Of a stretch of 43,452 nucleotides of DNA, positions 15,420 through 23,692 are shown in pieces. The notes under the pieces were generated by a model. That model was not told the origin of the DNA, made no database searches, and saw only the letters and a program-made list of their open reading frames with translations. The stretch covers positions 1-43,452 of the forward strand of contig CAKPNI010000012.1 of assembly GCA_934168355.1 (NCBI GenBank), in the 5' to 3' direction. Both the position numbers and the translations under genes were made by a program. Each line of letters begins with the position of its first letter. Position 1 is the first letter of the stretch. Source of the DNA: an uncultured Clostridia bacterium. Lineage in GTDB: Bacteria; Bacillota; Clostridia; TANB77; CAG-508.

Positions 15420-16649
15420 TTAGCTATAAAAAAACTCTTTTATTCTTGAAATTACTGTTTTCCAAAAACTTTCTTTTGAATTTGTATCAATTTTACTTGA
15501 TACCGATTTCGCAAAAGGTCTTGATGCTATATATCGTATTAGAGCGTAACTCGTTCTGAATTCTGGCTTTACTGTACTTACTGCTCTTCCTGTTGATATT
15601 TTTACGGGAATATTTAGTGCTATTTTTCCTGCCACATCACTTTTGTTTATATTTGTTATGCCTTGCCCTGTAAGTATTACATTGTTTATTCTTGATTTTA
15701 ATCCTTGGTTTGTTATGTCTTTATTTATAATTGAAAATATTTCTTCTATTCTGGCTTCCATAATTTCAATTAATTCTGAACTTTTTATTACCTTGCTTCT
15801 TGTTTCATCTGTACATGTATTTAACATTATTTCGTTGTCATTATCTATAAATGATTTTAATGCTAAACCATACTGTCTCTTTAATTTTTCGGCTTCTTGT
15901 TCAGATATACTTAGTACTAATGCTATATCATGTGTTATGTTGTTTCCTCCAAGTGGAATTGTATTTGTGTATTTGAATTCTTCTCCTTCAAATACACCTA
16001 TATCTGTATTTTCTGCTCCGACATCTAGTAACATTACATTGTCATATAGCTCATTTTTGTCTAATACTAAATTTCTCTCTGCTAGTGTAACCGGAATAAT
16101 TCCATCAATTTCTACACCTGCTTTTTTAAATATGCTTGTTAATTTTCTTATATAATCTTTTTCGGCAAGTATTACTTGTGCATTTACTGTAAATGATGAT
16201 GCAAAACTTCCAACCGGATCTGCAATTATTCTTCCGTTATCTAATATTACTTGGTTTATTGCTACATCTATTAAAACTTTATTATCTGGTATTTCTATGT
16301 CTTTTACTTGCATTACAGCATTTTGTAAATCCTTTTGGGAAATGCCTACAAATTTGTCCTTTACTTCTTTTAGTACACTGTTTTGGACTATTGTTACATA
16401 TTTTCCTGGAATAGTTACATAAGCTGAGTTTATTTTTAATTCTGTTTCTTCTTCTGCTTTTTCGATAGTTTTGGCAATACTTAAACTTATATCGTCTTCA
16501 TCAACTATCTTGCCCTTTTTTAATCCATTACATTTATGTGAGGTGCAACATATTATTTCTATTTGTCCAAAGTTGTTTACTTCACCAGCGCCTAAGCAAA
16601 CTTTGGTTGTTCCAATGTTTATGCCCACTATGATATCTCCTATTGCCAA
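15420..16649 (-). CDS. ftsA: Cell division protein FtsA
   Basis: 409 aa actin-like protein that anchors FtsZ to the membrane. Motifs: GINIGTTKVCLGAGEV (phosphate 1), DVGAENTDIGVFEG (phosphate 2), IILTGQG-type adenosine motif (NNVILTGQGITN), with the FtsA-specific 1C domain between about 85 and 160. The C-terminus ends WKTVISRIKEFFYS, an amphipathic membrane-targeting helix. The start is a TTG at 16649, 8 nt after GGAGG. It has its own promoter and TGTWAH operator array just upstream. Confidence 0.95.
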   Translation of the reverse strand: MAIGDIIVGINIGTTKVCLGAGEVNNFGQIEIICCTSHKCNGLKKGKIVDEDDISLSIAKTIEKAEEETELKINSAYVTIPGKYVTIVQNSVLKEVKDKFVGISQKDLQNAVMQVKDIEIPDNKVLIDVAINQVILDNGRIIADPVGSFASSFTVNAQVILAEKDYIRKLTSIFKKAGVEIDGIIPVTLAERNLVLDKNELYDNVMLLDVGAENTDIGVFEGEEFKYTNTIPLGGNNITHDIALVLSISEQEAEKLKRQYGLALKSFIDNDNEIMLNTCTDETRSKVIKSSELIEIMEARIEEIFSIINKDITNQGLKSRINNVILTGQGITNINKSDVAGKIALNIPVKISTGRAVSTVKPEFRTSYALIRYIASRPFAKSVSSKIDTNSKESFWKTVISRIKEFFYS

Positions 16650-16691
16650 GATAATTCCTCCATATTTTCAATTTAATTTTTTCTAAGGTTA

Positions 16692-16720
16692 TATATATTA
16701 CATTTTCAGACAAATGTCAA
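16692..16720 (-). promoter_or_regulatory. Sigma-A promoter of ftsA-ftsZ
   Basis: TTGACA (16720-16715), a 17-nt spacer and TATATA (16697-16692). The first TGTWAH box ends only 7 nt upstream of the -35 hexamer. Confidence 0.85.
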
Positions 16721-16727
16721 TAGAATT

Positions 16728-16810
16728 TGTTATATTTTTGTAATAAATTTGTAACAAATTTGTAATATCTTTTTTCCATTTTATGGAAATTTTGTTACAT
16801 TTTATGTAAT
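16728..16810. promoter_or_regulatory. Phased TGTWAH repeats (WalR/PhoP-type operator) at ftsA
   Basis: Boxes TGTTAT, TGTAAT, TGTAAC and TGTAAT start at 16728, 16739, 16750 and 16761, exactly 11 bp apart. A second pair, TGTTAC (16793) and TGTAAT (16805), lies farther upstream with 12-bp spacing. They match WalR TGTWAH-N5-TGTWAH; ftsAZ is a known WalR target in Bacillus subtilis. Confidence 0.7.
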
Positions 16811-16811
16811 C

Positions 16812-17207
16812 TTATTTCTGTTCTTCTTGATTTTTATTTGTTTTTTTCAATTTATATTCTTCATATTTTTTTGACCATTTGTCTATATAATATTTTCTAA
16901 TAATTGTCAAATTTAAAAACATTCTTCCAACAAAAACAACTATTGCTGCTAAATAAATATCAACATTTAATTTGTTTCCTAAATATGTAAGTAACATTGA
17001 AAGAATACTATTGCAGAAAAATCCTGATATAAAGACCTTAAAATTAAATTCTCCTTTTAGAGTACCTGCAATTCCTCCAAATACTGAATCAAGTGCTGCA
17101 ATTATTGCAATTGCCAAATAACTTGAATATGAATATGATATTGTTGGGGCATTTATTCCAACAATTGCTCCCAATACACATCCTATTAAAATTGCTATAA
17201 ATAACAT
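16812..17207 (-). CDS. sbp: Small basic protein Sbp (DUF1290)
   Basis: 131 aa membrane protein with three to four helices (MLFIAILIGCVLGAIVGI, a Gly/Ala-rich second segment with ALDSVFGGIAGTLKGEF, then VDIYLAAIVVFVGRMFLNL) and a Lys-rich cytoplasmic tail. The ALDSxFGGxxxxL segment and position next to ftsA identify the Sbp/DUF1290 family of Gram-positive division clusters. Its role is unknown. The ATG at 17207 follows GGAGG. It lies 31 nt after the second DUF881 gene. Confidence 0.88.
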   Translation of the reverse strand: MLFIAILIGCVLGAIVGINAPTISYSYSSYLAIAIIAALDSVFGGIAGTLKGEFNFKVFISGFFCNSILSMLLTYLGNKLNVDIYLAAIVVFVGRMFLNLTIIRKYYIDKWSKKYEEYKLKKTNKNQEEQK

Positions 17208-17238
17208 TTTATTACCTCCATTTCATAATATATTTCAT

Positions 17239-17976
17239 TTATTCTGTGTCCTTGCTTTCCTTTTCTTGCATATATTTTGTATCAAAATCTCCTGTATATT
17301 TTGGAATGCTAACTTTTTTATTTCTTTCTATATCTGATTTTATTCCACTTATACCTAATTGTTCAACATATCCGCCTTTTCCAAATAAACTACTTTCCAA
17401 ATACGAACTATTTCCGATAGCTTTTACCACATATGTATCTGTCCTCAAATATTTACTATTTATTTTTATAGAACCTCCTACATCTGCCATATCTGTAGTA
17501 CTTACAATTCTTTCATCATTTATAGAAATTGCTTCTGCTCCCGCATCTTTTAGGCTATTTACAATATAAACCAAATCAATTGCTGTAATTTCATCTATTC
17601 TCTCATCTTCGCCAAGTTCGCTTTCATCTTTTTTTCTAAAGGTGATAATTACTCCTTCTCCCTCAACATCAGTTTTTCCTAATGCCATATTTAAATTTTC
17701 TAACTCTGCCTCTAGGGTTTCTTTCGTTTTTTCATCTGATGAACTTTCTTCCTGATATGTTTTTAATGTACTTGTTGTTTCATCATTTTTTGCCTTTGTT
17801 TCTTCATATTTTGTTTTCCAATTTGCTAGTTCTTGTCTTAGTTCTGCCTCTTGCATTGAGTCTATATTTGTTTCTTGCGATTCTTGAACTACTTTAAATT
17901 GCATGAAAATTATCATTACAAGTAAGAAACACACTATTCCTATTGTGATAATCATGCTTCTTTTTCCTTTTTTCAA
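17239..17976 (-). CDS. DUF881 membrane protein (division cluster)
   Basis: 245 aa. One N-terminal membrane helix (IITIGIVCFLLVMIIFMQF), a coiled-coil (about 35-95), then a DUF881 domain: GEGVIITFRKKDE, DLVYIVNSLKDAGAEAISIN and GGSIKINSKYLRTDTYVVKA. These proteins (YlxW/YlxX in Bacillus) sit between divIB and ftsA and may act in division or envelope assembly. The start is a TTG preceded by GAGAGGAG. It is paralogous to the next upstream gene. Confidence 0.85.
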   Translation of the reverse strand: MKKGKRSMIITIGIVCFLLVMIIFMQFKVVQESQETNIDSMQEAELRQELANWKTKYEETKAKNDETTSTLKTYQEESSSDEKTKETLEAELENLNMALGKTDVEGEGVIITFRKKDESELGEDERIDEITAIDLVYIVNSLKDAGAEAISINDERIVSTTDMADVGGSIKINSKYLRTDTYVVKAIGNSSYLESSLFGKGGYVEQLGISGIKSDIERNKKVSIPKYTGDFDTKYMQEKESKDTE

Positions 17977-18008
17977 TTGCTACAACTCCTCTCTTTTGGT
18001 TTGTTCGT

Positions 18009-18024
18009 TTGGGACCGGTTCTTT
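18009..18024. repeat. REP-like half element, GGGACCGGTTC class
   Basis: A single arm, TTGGGACCGGTTCTTT, without its inverted partner, lies between the two DUF881 genes. Confidence 0.6.
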
Positions 18025-18071
18025 TATGAGCAAACCTCAAAAACATTATTCATTTTATCTTTTCTCACCTA

Positions 18072-18785
18072 TTACTTAACCGTCTTTGCATACTTAAAGC
18101 TCATAACCCCTGTAAACTTAGGAATTTCTATATTAGAATTTTTCTTAAAATCAACAACTTTTCCAGAATTATTTTTAAAATACTCCAATGTTGAACCAGG
18201 TCTATTTAAAGTTGCTAATAATTCTTGTAAACCTATTGCAGAAATCTGTATAGGAGAATTAATCTTCTTTCCGTTTACAACAATCACATTTCCATCACAT
18301 GATATTGCAGATGTTCCCACAATTCTCTCGCCATTTATAGAAATTGCCTCAGCTCCAGCATTTTTCATTTCATTTACTACTTGTAAAATATTTTCAGCAT
18401 GCACTAAATAATTTGATTGGTCTATTGAACTCGGGTCACCTTTTCCATCTGTCAAAGTTACAGTAACTCCTTGCCCTGTTACATCTGTATTTCCAAGTAT
18501 TAAATTAGCATTTTTTATTTGGTTTTCCAAATCTGAAAGTTCAGAGTTATTGCTTGTTGCACTCTCTCTTTCTTTTTCTAGCTCCTTTTCTGCCCTTTGA
18601 AGTGACACATATTCTGTTTCATATTTTTCTTTCATTTTTAGTACCTGTGACTTTAAATCATTTTGCTTTTGACTTCCAGATACAGTTGAACCATTGTTAT
18701 TTACGGTGTTTATTTGTATAAATATCGCTATTGTTAGTATAAAACACACTATGCCAAGTATTATAGCTTCTGCTTTTTTGTTCAT
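18072..18785 (-). CDS. DUF881 membrane protein (division cluster), second copy
   Basis: 237 aa from the ATG at 18785, preceded by AAAGGAC. The frame reaches 18836, but the extra 17 codons are simply the translated arm of a REP-like palindrome and are rejected. One membrane helix (AIILGIVCFILTIAIFIQI), a coiled-coil (about 35-90) and the DUF881 domain (GQGVTVTLTDG, VNEMKNAGAEAISINGERIV) are visible. It resembles its downstream neighbour in layout, so a duplication is likely. Role in division is inferred from position. Confidence 0.85.
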   Translation of the reverse strand: MNKKAEAIILGIVCFILTIAIFIQINTVNNNGSTVSGSQKQNDLKSQVLKMKEKYETEYVSLQRAEKELEKERESATSNNSELSDLENQIKNANLILGNTDVTGQGVTVTLTDGKGDPSSIDQSNYLVHAENILQVVNEMKNAGAEAISINGERIVGTSAISCDGNVIVVNGKKINSPIQISAIGLQELLATLNRPGSTLEYFKNNSGKVVDFKKNSNIEIPKFTGVMSFKYAKTVK

Positions 18786-18806
18786 GTTATCAGTCCTTTC
18801 TTTTGC

Positions 18807-18894
18807 CTCATCGGGACCGGTTCTTTTTGGTCCCATTTTTATTATTTAAATAATTTTTTCAACAACGGGACCAAAAAGAACCGGTCCCGATGAG
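18807..18894. repeat. REP-like inverted repeat with 28-nt perfect arms, GGGACCGGTTC class
   Basis: The left arm is 18807-18834 and the right arm 18867-18894, perfect complements containing GGGACCGGTTCTTTTTGG. An AT-rich 32-nt loop separates them. It lies between divIB and the DUF881 gene, and transcripts would fold it into a very stable hairpin. Confidence 0.92.
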
Positions 18895-18926
18895 CCTGCC
18901 ACAAAAACTGGCTCCAAATAAACAAT

Positions 18927-20027
18927 TTACTCTTCTCTAAAATAAGGTTTAAATCCCGCACTCAAATCTCCATTTACATATGCTGAGCCAGATTTTCCCT
19001 CCTCATTTTCCAAAATCTTTTGTACATACAACATTTTATTTGTTAAATTACTTATATCACCTATATTTATTTTCTTATTCTTACTTTCCAAATATAAAAC
19101 ATAATTATCCTTATTTTCTGTATTTATCTCGGTTATAAGGCCATCTATATTAATTGCCTTTGCAGCATCTATGATTTTTATTATGTCATTTATTTTCTCT
19201 AAATCTTCTGTTTTTAGTCTCTTGTCATTCATCATTTCATTTTCTTTTATTGATAGCCCTACAATTACTGGCACATCTTTTTTCTCTGATGAATTTTCTA
19301 ATATATATCCATTTTTGTCAATATAAACATAACTATTTATTAAATTTATTTGATATTTTACTTGCCTTTCTTCCACAGATATTACTACTGTTCCCGGCAA
19401 TTTTCTTTTTATGTTTACACTTTCAATATATGTATTTTCCTTTATTTTTTGCTCTACACTACTATTAAACTTAAAAATATTTTCTCCTTTTTTTAGTCCT
19501 GATAAATTTATAATCATATTTGATGATATTTGATTATTTCCATTTACCGTTATATCTGTTATATTAAATATCGGTGCTGTTAATGCTAATACAATAATTA
19601 CCGCTATTAATATAACTATGCTGAAAAATCCGATTATTTTTTTATTAATTTTTTTCTTTTTATGTTTTCTTTCCTTCTTTTCTTTTGTTTGTTTTTGATT
19701 TTCTTCTTTACTCTTTTCCTTTGCTCTTTTAGATTTTGATTTTTTTTTCTTTTTGCTTTTTTTCTTTTCTTCCTTAAAGTCTGCCTCATTTACTCCTAAT
19801 ACTAGTTCACTATTAAAACTAAATATTTCGTCGTCTTCGGTTTCTTTTTCTTGAATTTTTTTGTTATTTTCCAAGTGTTTGCCTATATTTTTTCTTTTTT
19901 CTGCCTTTACATGACTTTCTTTTCCATTTATTCTTTTTGTTACAAATACTTTTTTCTCTCCATTTGTTTCATTGTCTATTTCTTCGTCAGAAAAATATAA
20001 GGTTCTTCCATCTTTACTTATATTCAT
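18927..20027 (-). CDS. divIB: Cell division protein DivIB/FtsQ
   Basis: 366 aa. A long Lys/Glu-rich cytoplasmic N-terminus (to about 125, with KKKSKKKKKSKSKRAKEKSK) precedes one membrane helix (IGFFSIVILIAVIIVLALTA), a POTRA domain (ITDITVNGNNQIS, then GENIFKFN) and the FtsQ beta domain (LPGTVVISVEERQVKYQI, YVYIDKNGYILE). It stabilises the FtsL-DivIC septal complex. The frame can begin at a GTG (20036), but the ATG at 20027 is chosen because AAGGTG lies 6 nt upstream. The basic tail is much longer than in most homologues. Confidence 0.9.
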   Translation of the reverse strand: MNISKDGRTLYFSDEEIDNETNGEKKVFVTKRINGKESHVKAEKRKNIGKHLENNKKIQEKETEDDEIFSFNSELVLGVNEADFKEEKKKSKKKKKSKSKRAKEKSKEENQKQTKEKKERKHKKKKINKKIIGFFSIVILIAVIIVLALTAPIFNITDITVNGNNQISSNMIINLSGLKKGENIFKFNSSVEQKIKENTYIESVNIKRKLPGTVVISVEERQVKYQINLINSYVYIDKNGYILENSSEKKDVPVIVGLSIKENEMMNDKRLKTEDLEKINDIIKIIDAAKAINIDGLITEINTENKDNYVLYLESKNKKINIGDISNLTNKMLYVQKILENEEGKSGSAYVNGDLSAGFKPYFREE

Positions 20028-20069
20028 TTTTTTCACCTTCTTTTGCGTATTTTATTTTACAATAAATGT

Positions 20070-20104
20070 AAAAAAATAGCAAGATTTTTCTTGCTATTTT
20101 TACA
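20070..20104. terminator. Bidirectional terminator between proS and divIB
   Basis: TAGCAAG (20077-20083) pairs with CTTGCTA (20090-20096), extended by A-run/T-run pairing. On minus it stops proS transcripts ahead of divIB. Confidence 0.85.
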
Positions 20105-20115
20105 TAAATTTCACT

Positions 20116-21555
20116 TTAATATTGTCTACCCCAAATCACAAATTTATCAGCTTTCTTACCACAACACACACAAGTATCTCCAATATCCTCTTTTTCAAAA
20201 GGCATACATCTAGACTTAGCAGCTGTTAATTCCTTAATTTTAGCTTCACACTCAGGACTTCCGCACCACATAGCTTTAATAAATCCCTGTTCTTTGTTCA
20301 TATTTGCTTCAAATTCTTCCAAATTATGAGCAACTGTTGTCTTAGCTTCCATTCTTTTTTTACAAACATCATACATATTTTGTTGAATTAAATCCAAAAG
20401 CTCACTAATTTTTGTTTCAACTTCATCCAATTTTACAGTTATTTTTTCAAATGTATCACGTCTTACTAATACACACTCTCCATTTTCTATATCTCTTGGA
20501 CCCATTTCTAAACGAAGTGGAATTCCTCTCATCTCTGAGTCATTAAATTTAACACCAGGCGAAACTTGTTTTCTAAAATCTGCTTCAACCCTAAATTTTG
20601 ATTTCAATCTTTCATAAATTTCCGAAACTTTTTCTTCTACACCCTCTTTATGTTGAGCAATAGGTATTATTTCAACCTGTATTGGAGCAACTTTTGGTGG
20701 CAATTTAAGACCTCTGTTATCTCCATGTGCCATGATTATGGCTCCTATTAATCTTGTAGATATTCCCCAAGATGTTTGATATGCATATTCCTGTTTTCCC
20801 TCTCTATTTTGGAATTTTACATCAAAAGGTTTTGTAAAGTTTTGTCCAAAATAATGTGAAGTCCCAGATTGAAGTGCTTTTCCATCATATGTCATTGCTT
20901 CTATTGTGTATGTTTCATCAGCTCCTGCAAATTTCTCAGATTCTGTCTTTATTCCTTTAATTACTGGTATTGCAAGTAAATTTTCTGCAACATCTGCATA
21001 AATTTCTAACATTTGTAGAGTTCTTTCTCTTGCTTCTTTTTCTGTTTCATGTATTGTATGTCCTTCTTGCCATAAAAATTCACGTGAACGCAAAAATGGT
21101 CTTGTTTCCTTTTCCCATCTTAATACATTACACCATTGGTTATATACAAATGGTAAATCCCTCCATGAATTTAACCATCTTGAATACATTGTTGTTATAA
21201 TTGTTTCAGATGTTGGTCTTACACACAATCTTTCTTCTAATTTTTCTCCACCAGCTTCTGTAACCCAAGCAACTTCAGGTGCAAAGCCCTCTACATGGTC
21301 TTTTTCTTTTTGAAGTAAACTTTCTGGTATTAATACTGGAAAATATGTATTTTGTACTCCTGTTTCTTTAAACTTTTTATCTGTATAATTTTGGATGTTT
21401 TCCCATATTGCATATCCATATGGTCTTATTGCTATACATCCTTTTGTGTCTGTATAGTCTGCAAGTTCTGCTTTTCTAACGATATCTGTATACCATTTTG
21501 CAAAATCTTCATCTATATTTGTTATTTCTTTTACATAATTTTTGTTTTCTCCCAT
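20116..21555 (-). CDS. proS: Prolyl-tRNA synthetase, short eukaryote/archaeal type
   Basis: 479 aa. It charges tRNA-Pro with proline and ATP. Class II motifs are visible: motif 2 FLRSREFLWQEGHT, motif 3 GIIMAHGD-like (LIGAIIMAHGDNRGLKLPP), and the proline-binding RPTSETI. There is no editing insertion, and the C-terminus has the zinc-type extension (CGSPECEAKI, then CVCCGKKADKF) ending WGRQY, the mark of the type 3 ProRS found in Clostridia, Mycoplasma and Thermus. The ATG at 21555 follows AAAGGA. It is monocistronic or last in its transcript. Confidence 0.97.
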   Translation of the reverse strand: MGENKNYVKEITNIDEDFAKWYTDIVRKAELADYTDTKGCIAIRPYGYAIWENIQNYTDKKFKETGVQNTYFPVLIPESLLQKEKDHVEGFAPEVAWVTEAGGEKLEERLCVRPTSETIITTMYSRWLNSWRDLPFVYNQWCNVLRWEKETRPFLRSREFLWQEGHTIHETEKEARERTLQMLEIYADVAENLLAIPVIKGIKTESEKFAGADETYTIEAMTYDGKALQSGTSHYFGQNFTKPFDVKFQNREGKQEYAYQTSWGISTRLIGAIIMAHGDNRGLKLPPKVAPIQVEIIPIAQHKEGVEEKVSEIYERLKSKFRVEADFRKQVSPGVKFNDSEMRGIPLRLEMGPRDIENGECVLVRRDTFEKITVKLDEVETKISELLDLIQQNMYDVCKKRMEAKTTVAHNLEEFEANMNKEQGFIKAMWCGSPECEAKIKELTAAKSRCMPFEKEDIGDTCVCCGKKADKFVIWGRQY

Positions 21556-21582
21556 ATTCTTTCCTTTCTTTTTTGTACTTTT

Positions 21583-21600
21583 TGGACCGGTTCTTTTTCG
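21583..21600. repeat. REP-like half element, GGGACCGGTTC class
   Basis: A single arm, GGACCGGTTCTTTTTCG, lies between scpB and proS without a clear partner. Confidence 0.6.
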
Positions 21601-21605
21601 AACAA

Positions 21606-22199
21606 TTAATTTTCTTCTTGCCTACTCGGCATTGGAGCCTCTGCTTCAATTAATTCATCAATAACAATTTGATTATTAGAATCCAACTTATATTTTGGAA
21701 GTTCTGGCAAATCATCTAAACTGCTATATCCAAACATTTTTAAAAATGTGTTTGTTGTTTTATATGACATAGGTTTTCCAGGTAAATCTAGTTTTCCCGC
21801 TTCTTCTATTAAACCATATTCAAGTAATTTGTACATTGTCCCATCAACATTAACACCACGAATAGACTCTATTTCTGCCCTTGATATTCTTGGGTTATAG
21901 GCAATTATTGAAAGTGTTTCTAATGCCGCATTTGAAAGTTTTGGCTTATTTCTTTTATCAATTATTTTATACACATATTCATAATATTCTTTTCTTGTTG
22001 CTAATTGATAATTATCTTCTGTTTTTACTATTTCTATACCTCTATTATTATCTTTATATTCTAAATTCATTTGGTAGATTATCTCTTCAATTTCATCTTT
22101 TGATTTTTCTAAACTTAAGCTTAACTCTTTGCTTGAAACTTCCCTTCCAGCTGCAAACAAAATTGCTTCAATTATTCCTTTTAGTTCATTTTTCTCCAT
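21606..22199 (-). CDS. scpB: Segregation and condensation protein B
   Basis: 197 aa. ScpB binds ScpA to form the SMC condensin that compacts and separates chromosomes. The family start LKGIIEAILFAAGREVS, the two winged-helix repeats (ALETLSIIAYNPRISRAEIE; ESIRGVNVDGTMYKLLEYGL) and the C-terminal GKPMSYKTTNTFLKMFGYSS are all recognised. The ATG at 22199 follows AAAGGA. ScpA, its usual neighbour, is not in the window; the next gene is unknown. Confidence 0.95.
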   Translation of the reverse strand: MEKNELKGIIEAILFAAGREVSSKELSLSLEKSKDEIEEIIYQMNLEYKDNNRGIEIVKTEDNYQLATRKEYYEYVYKIIDKRNKPKLSNAALETLSIIAYNPRISRAEIESIRGVNVDGTMYKLLEYGLIEEAGKLDLPGKPMSYKTTNTFLKMFGYSSLDDLPELPKYKLDSNNQIVIDELIEAEAPMPSRQEEN

Positions 22200-22226
22200 T
22201 TTTTATCCTTTCACATAAAGCTTTTA

Positions 22227-23666
22227 CTACATGTTTCTTCCTCCTGGATGTCTAAAATTCTCATCTTCTATATCATCCATTTGTTCTTTTACATTCTTTT
22301 TTATTTGTTCTATATCGTTTCCTTTTTTATGTTCCTTTTCTACTCTTTGTGTAATTTCATCTCTGTAGTTTTCCCCGTATTTTTCTGTAAGAGTTTCTAC
22401 TATTTTTTCTAGTTCTGCTTCATGTTCTTTTCTTACATTTAAAGCTTCATCAGAATTTCTTTCTTCCAATTGATTCTGTTGTTTCTGTTCTTCTTCATTA
22501 AGAGGTGGTTCAGAAACATCTTCCAGTTTATACTCCACTGAATGTCTTGTTCTTCCCTCTGCACTATCTCTATTATATACTCTTTCTGTATATTTTGGTT
22601 CTTGTATAATTGATATTTCCTTTAAATATTTTCTAACAGATGGTTGACTTCCATTTCTTACATAATCTTCATTATAATCAACACCTAAAAACCATTCTTC
22701 ATTTGTTTGGAACCTAGAGTCTACATTTTTTATTCTCCATTTTGATGTCCTTGCAAGTGTCATATCTGTTTGAGGTTTAAATGTATGTTTTCCATCAGCC
22801 CATCTTTCTCTATTTTGTTCTTGAAGCACTCTTTCATCCCTAGTTCCTAAATACTGCGCTTCTATAACATCTTCATCCAATTCTATAATATTTCCACTTT
22901 GAGATACAATAGCAAATGTATCTTCTGCTTTTCTTTCTTTTACTTTTTCGCCTCTTGATGCTTCAATATCATTTAATTCTTTTGAATCAATTATTGTTAA
23001 AAATCCACTTTGAAATTCTCTTTCAGATACACCTTTAGGCATTTTATCCTTCAAAATGTCTTGTATTCCTAAGATTTCCCATAAATAATAGCCATTAACA
23101 ATCGTATCTAATCTTATTTTTATTCTATCATCCATTGAAATATCATTTTTTAAATTTCTTAATTTATTTTCTTCCTTATCTTCTTTTTTTACTTCTTTCT
23201 TTTCTTCCTTTTTCTCTTTGTTATTTTCTTCTTCTTCATGTTCTTTGCTTGCCAAGTCTCGGCCCTCTCCAGCTTTTGAAGAATCATCATTTGAGCTATT
23301 ATCTTCTTCTTGCTCCATTTGAAGGTTTCTTAATATTTGTTTTTCTAAATTATCTTTATCTAATAGAACTTCTCTTGCAAGCTTCAACCCCTCTTCATTA
23401 CTATAGTCATTATATGCAATAACATCTCCATCCTCGTTATATATAATATCATATTCATTTCCATCATGAATTTCGCTTAGCAAAAATAGTCTTCCTTCTT
23501 TATTTTCTCCGGATTCTTTTACTCTATATGAAAATAAACCTAATGGTCTACATTTTTTTACATTTATTTGTTTTTTTATAAAATCATTTTTTGAAAATTT
23601 ATCTTCTCTTAATTTAATCAATGTTTCCAAAAAGTCTTTATCGTTCATATCTCTTTGTTTTGACAT
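22227..23666 (-). CDS. Hypothetical protein, 479 aa, Lys/Glu-rich
   Basis: No family recognised. Residues 1-115 look folded (GLFSYRVKESGENKEGRLFL; DIIYNEDGDVIAYNDYS). Residues about 118-170 are a charged low-complexity linker (Glu/Lys/Asn/Ser). A second folded region (about 175-370) includes GYYLWEILGIQDILKDKMP and EEWFLGVDYNEDYVRNGSQP. A charged helical tail ends NFRHPGGRNM. There is no signal peptide or membrane segment, so it is cytoplasmic. Its place between rimO and scpB on one strand with short gaps suggests co-transcription. No function is proposed. Confidence 0.75.
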   Translation of the reverse strand: MSKQRDMNDKDFLETLIKLREDKFSKNDFIKKQINVKKCRPLGLFSYRVKESGENKEGRLFLLSEIHDGNEYDIIYNEDGDVIAYNDYSNEEGLKLAREVLLDKDNLEKQILRNLQMEQEEDNSSNDDSSKAGEGRDLASKEHEEEENNKEKKEEKKEVKKEDKEENKLRNLKNDISMDDRIKIRLDTIVNGYYLWEILGIQDILKDKMPKGVSEREFQSGFLTIIDSKELNDIEASRGEKVKERKAEDTFAIVSQSGNIIELDEDVIEAQYLGTRDERVLQEQNRERWADGKHTFKPQTDMTLARTSKWRIKNVDSRFQTNEEWFLGVDYNEDYVRNGSQPSVRKYLKEISIIQEPKYTERVYNRDSAEGRTRHSVEYKLEDVSEPPLNEEEQKQQNQLEERNSDEALNVRKEHEAELEKIVETLTEKYGENYRDEITQRVEKEHKKGNDIEQIKKNVKEQMDDIEDENFRHPGGRNM

Positions 23667-23692
23667 ATTATTCCACCTCTTCCTTATAAATT

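Noticed and set aside
18786..18836. N-terminal extension of the DUF881 protein
   Set aside because: It encodes part of a palindrome arm, and the ribosome site lies inside it, just before the ATG at 18785.
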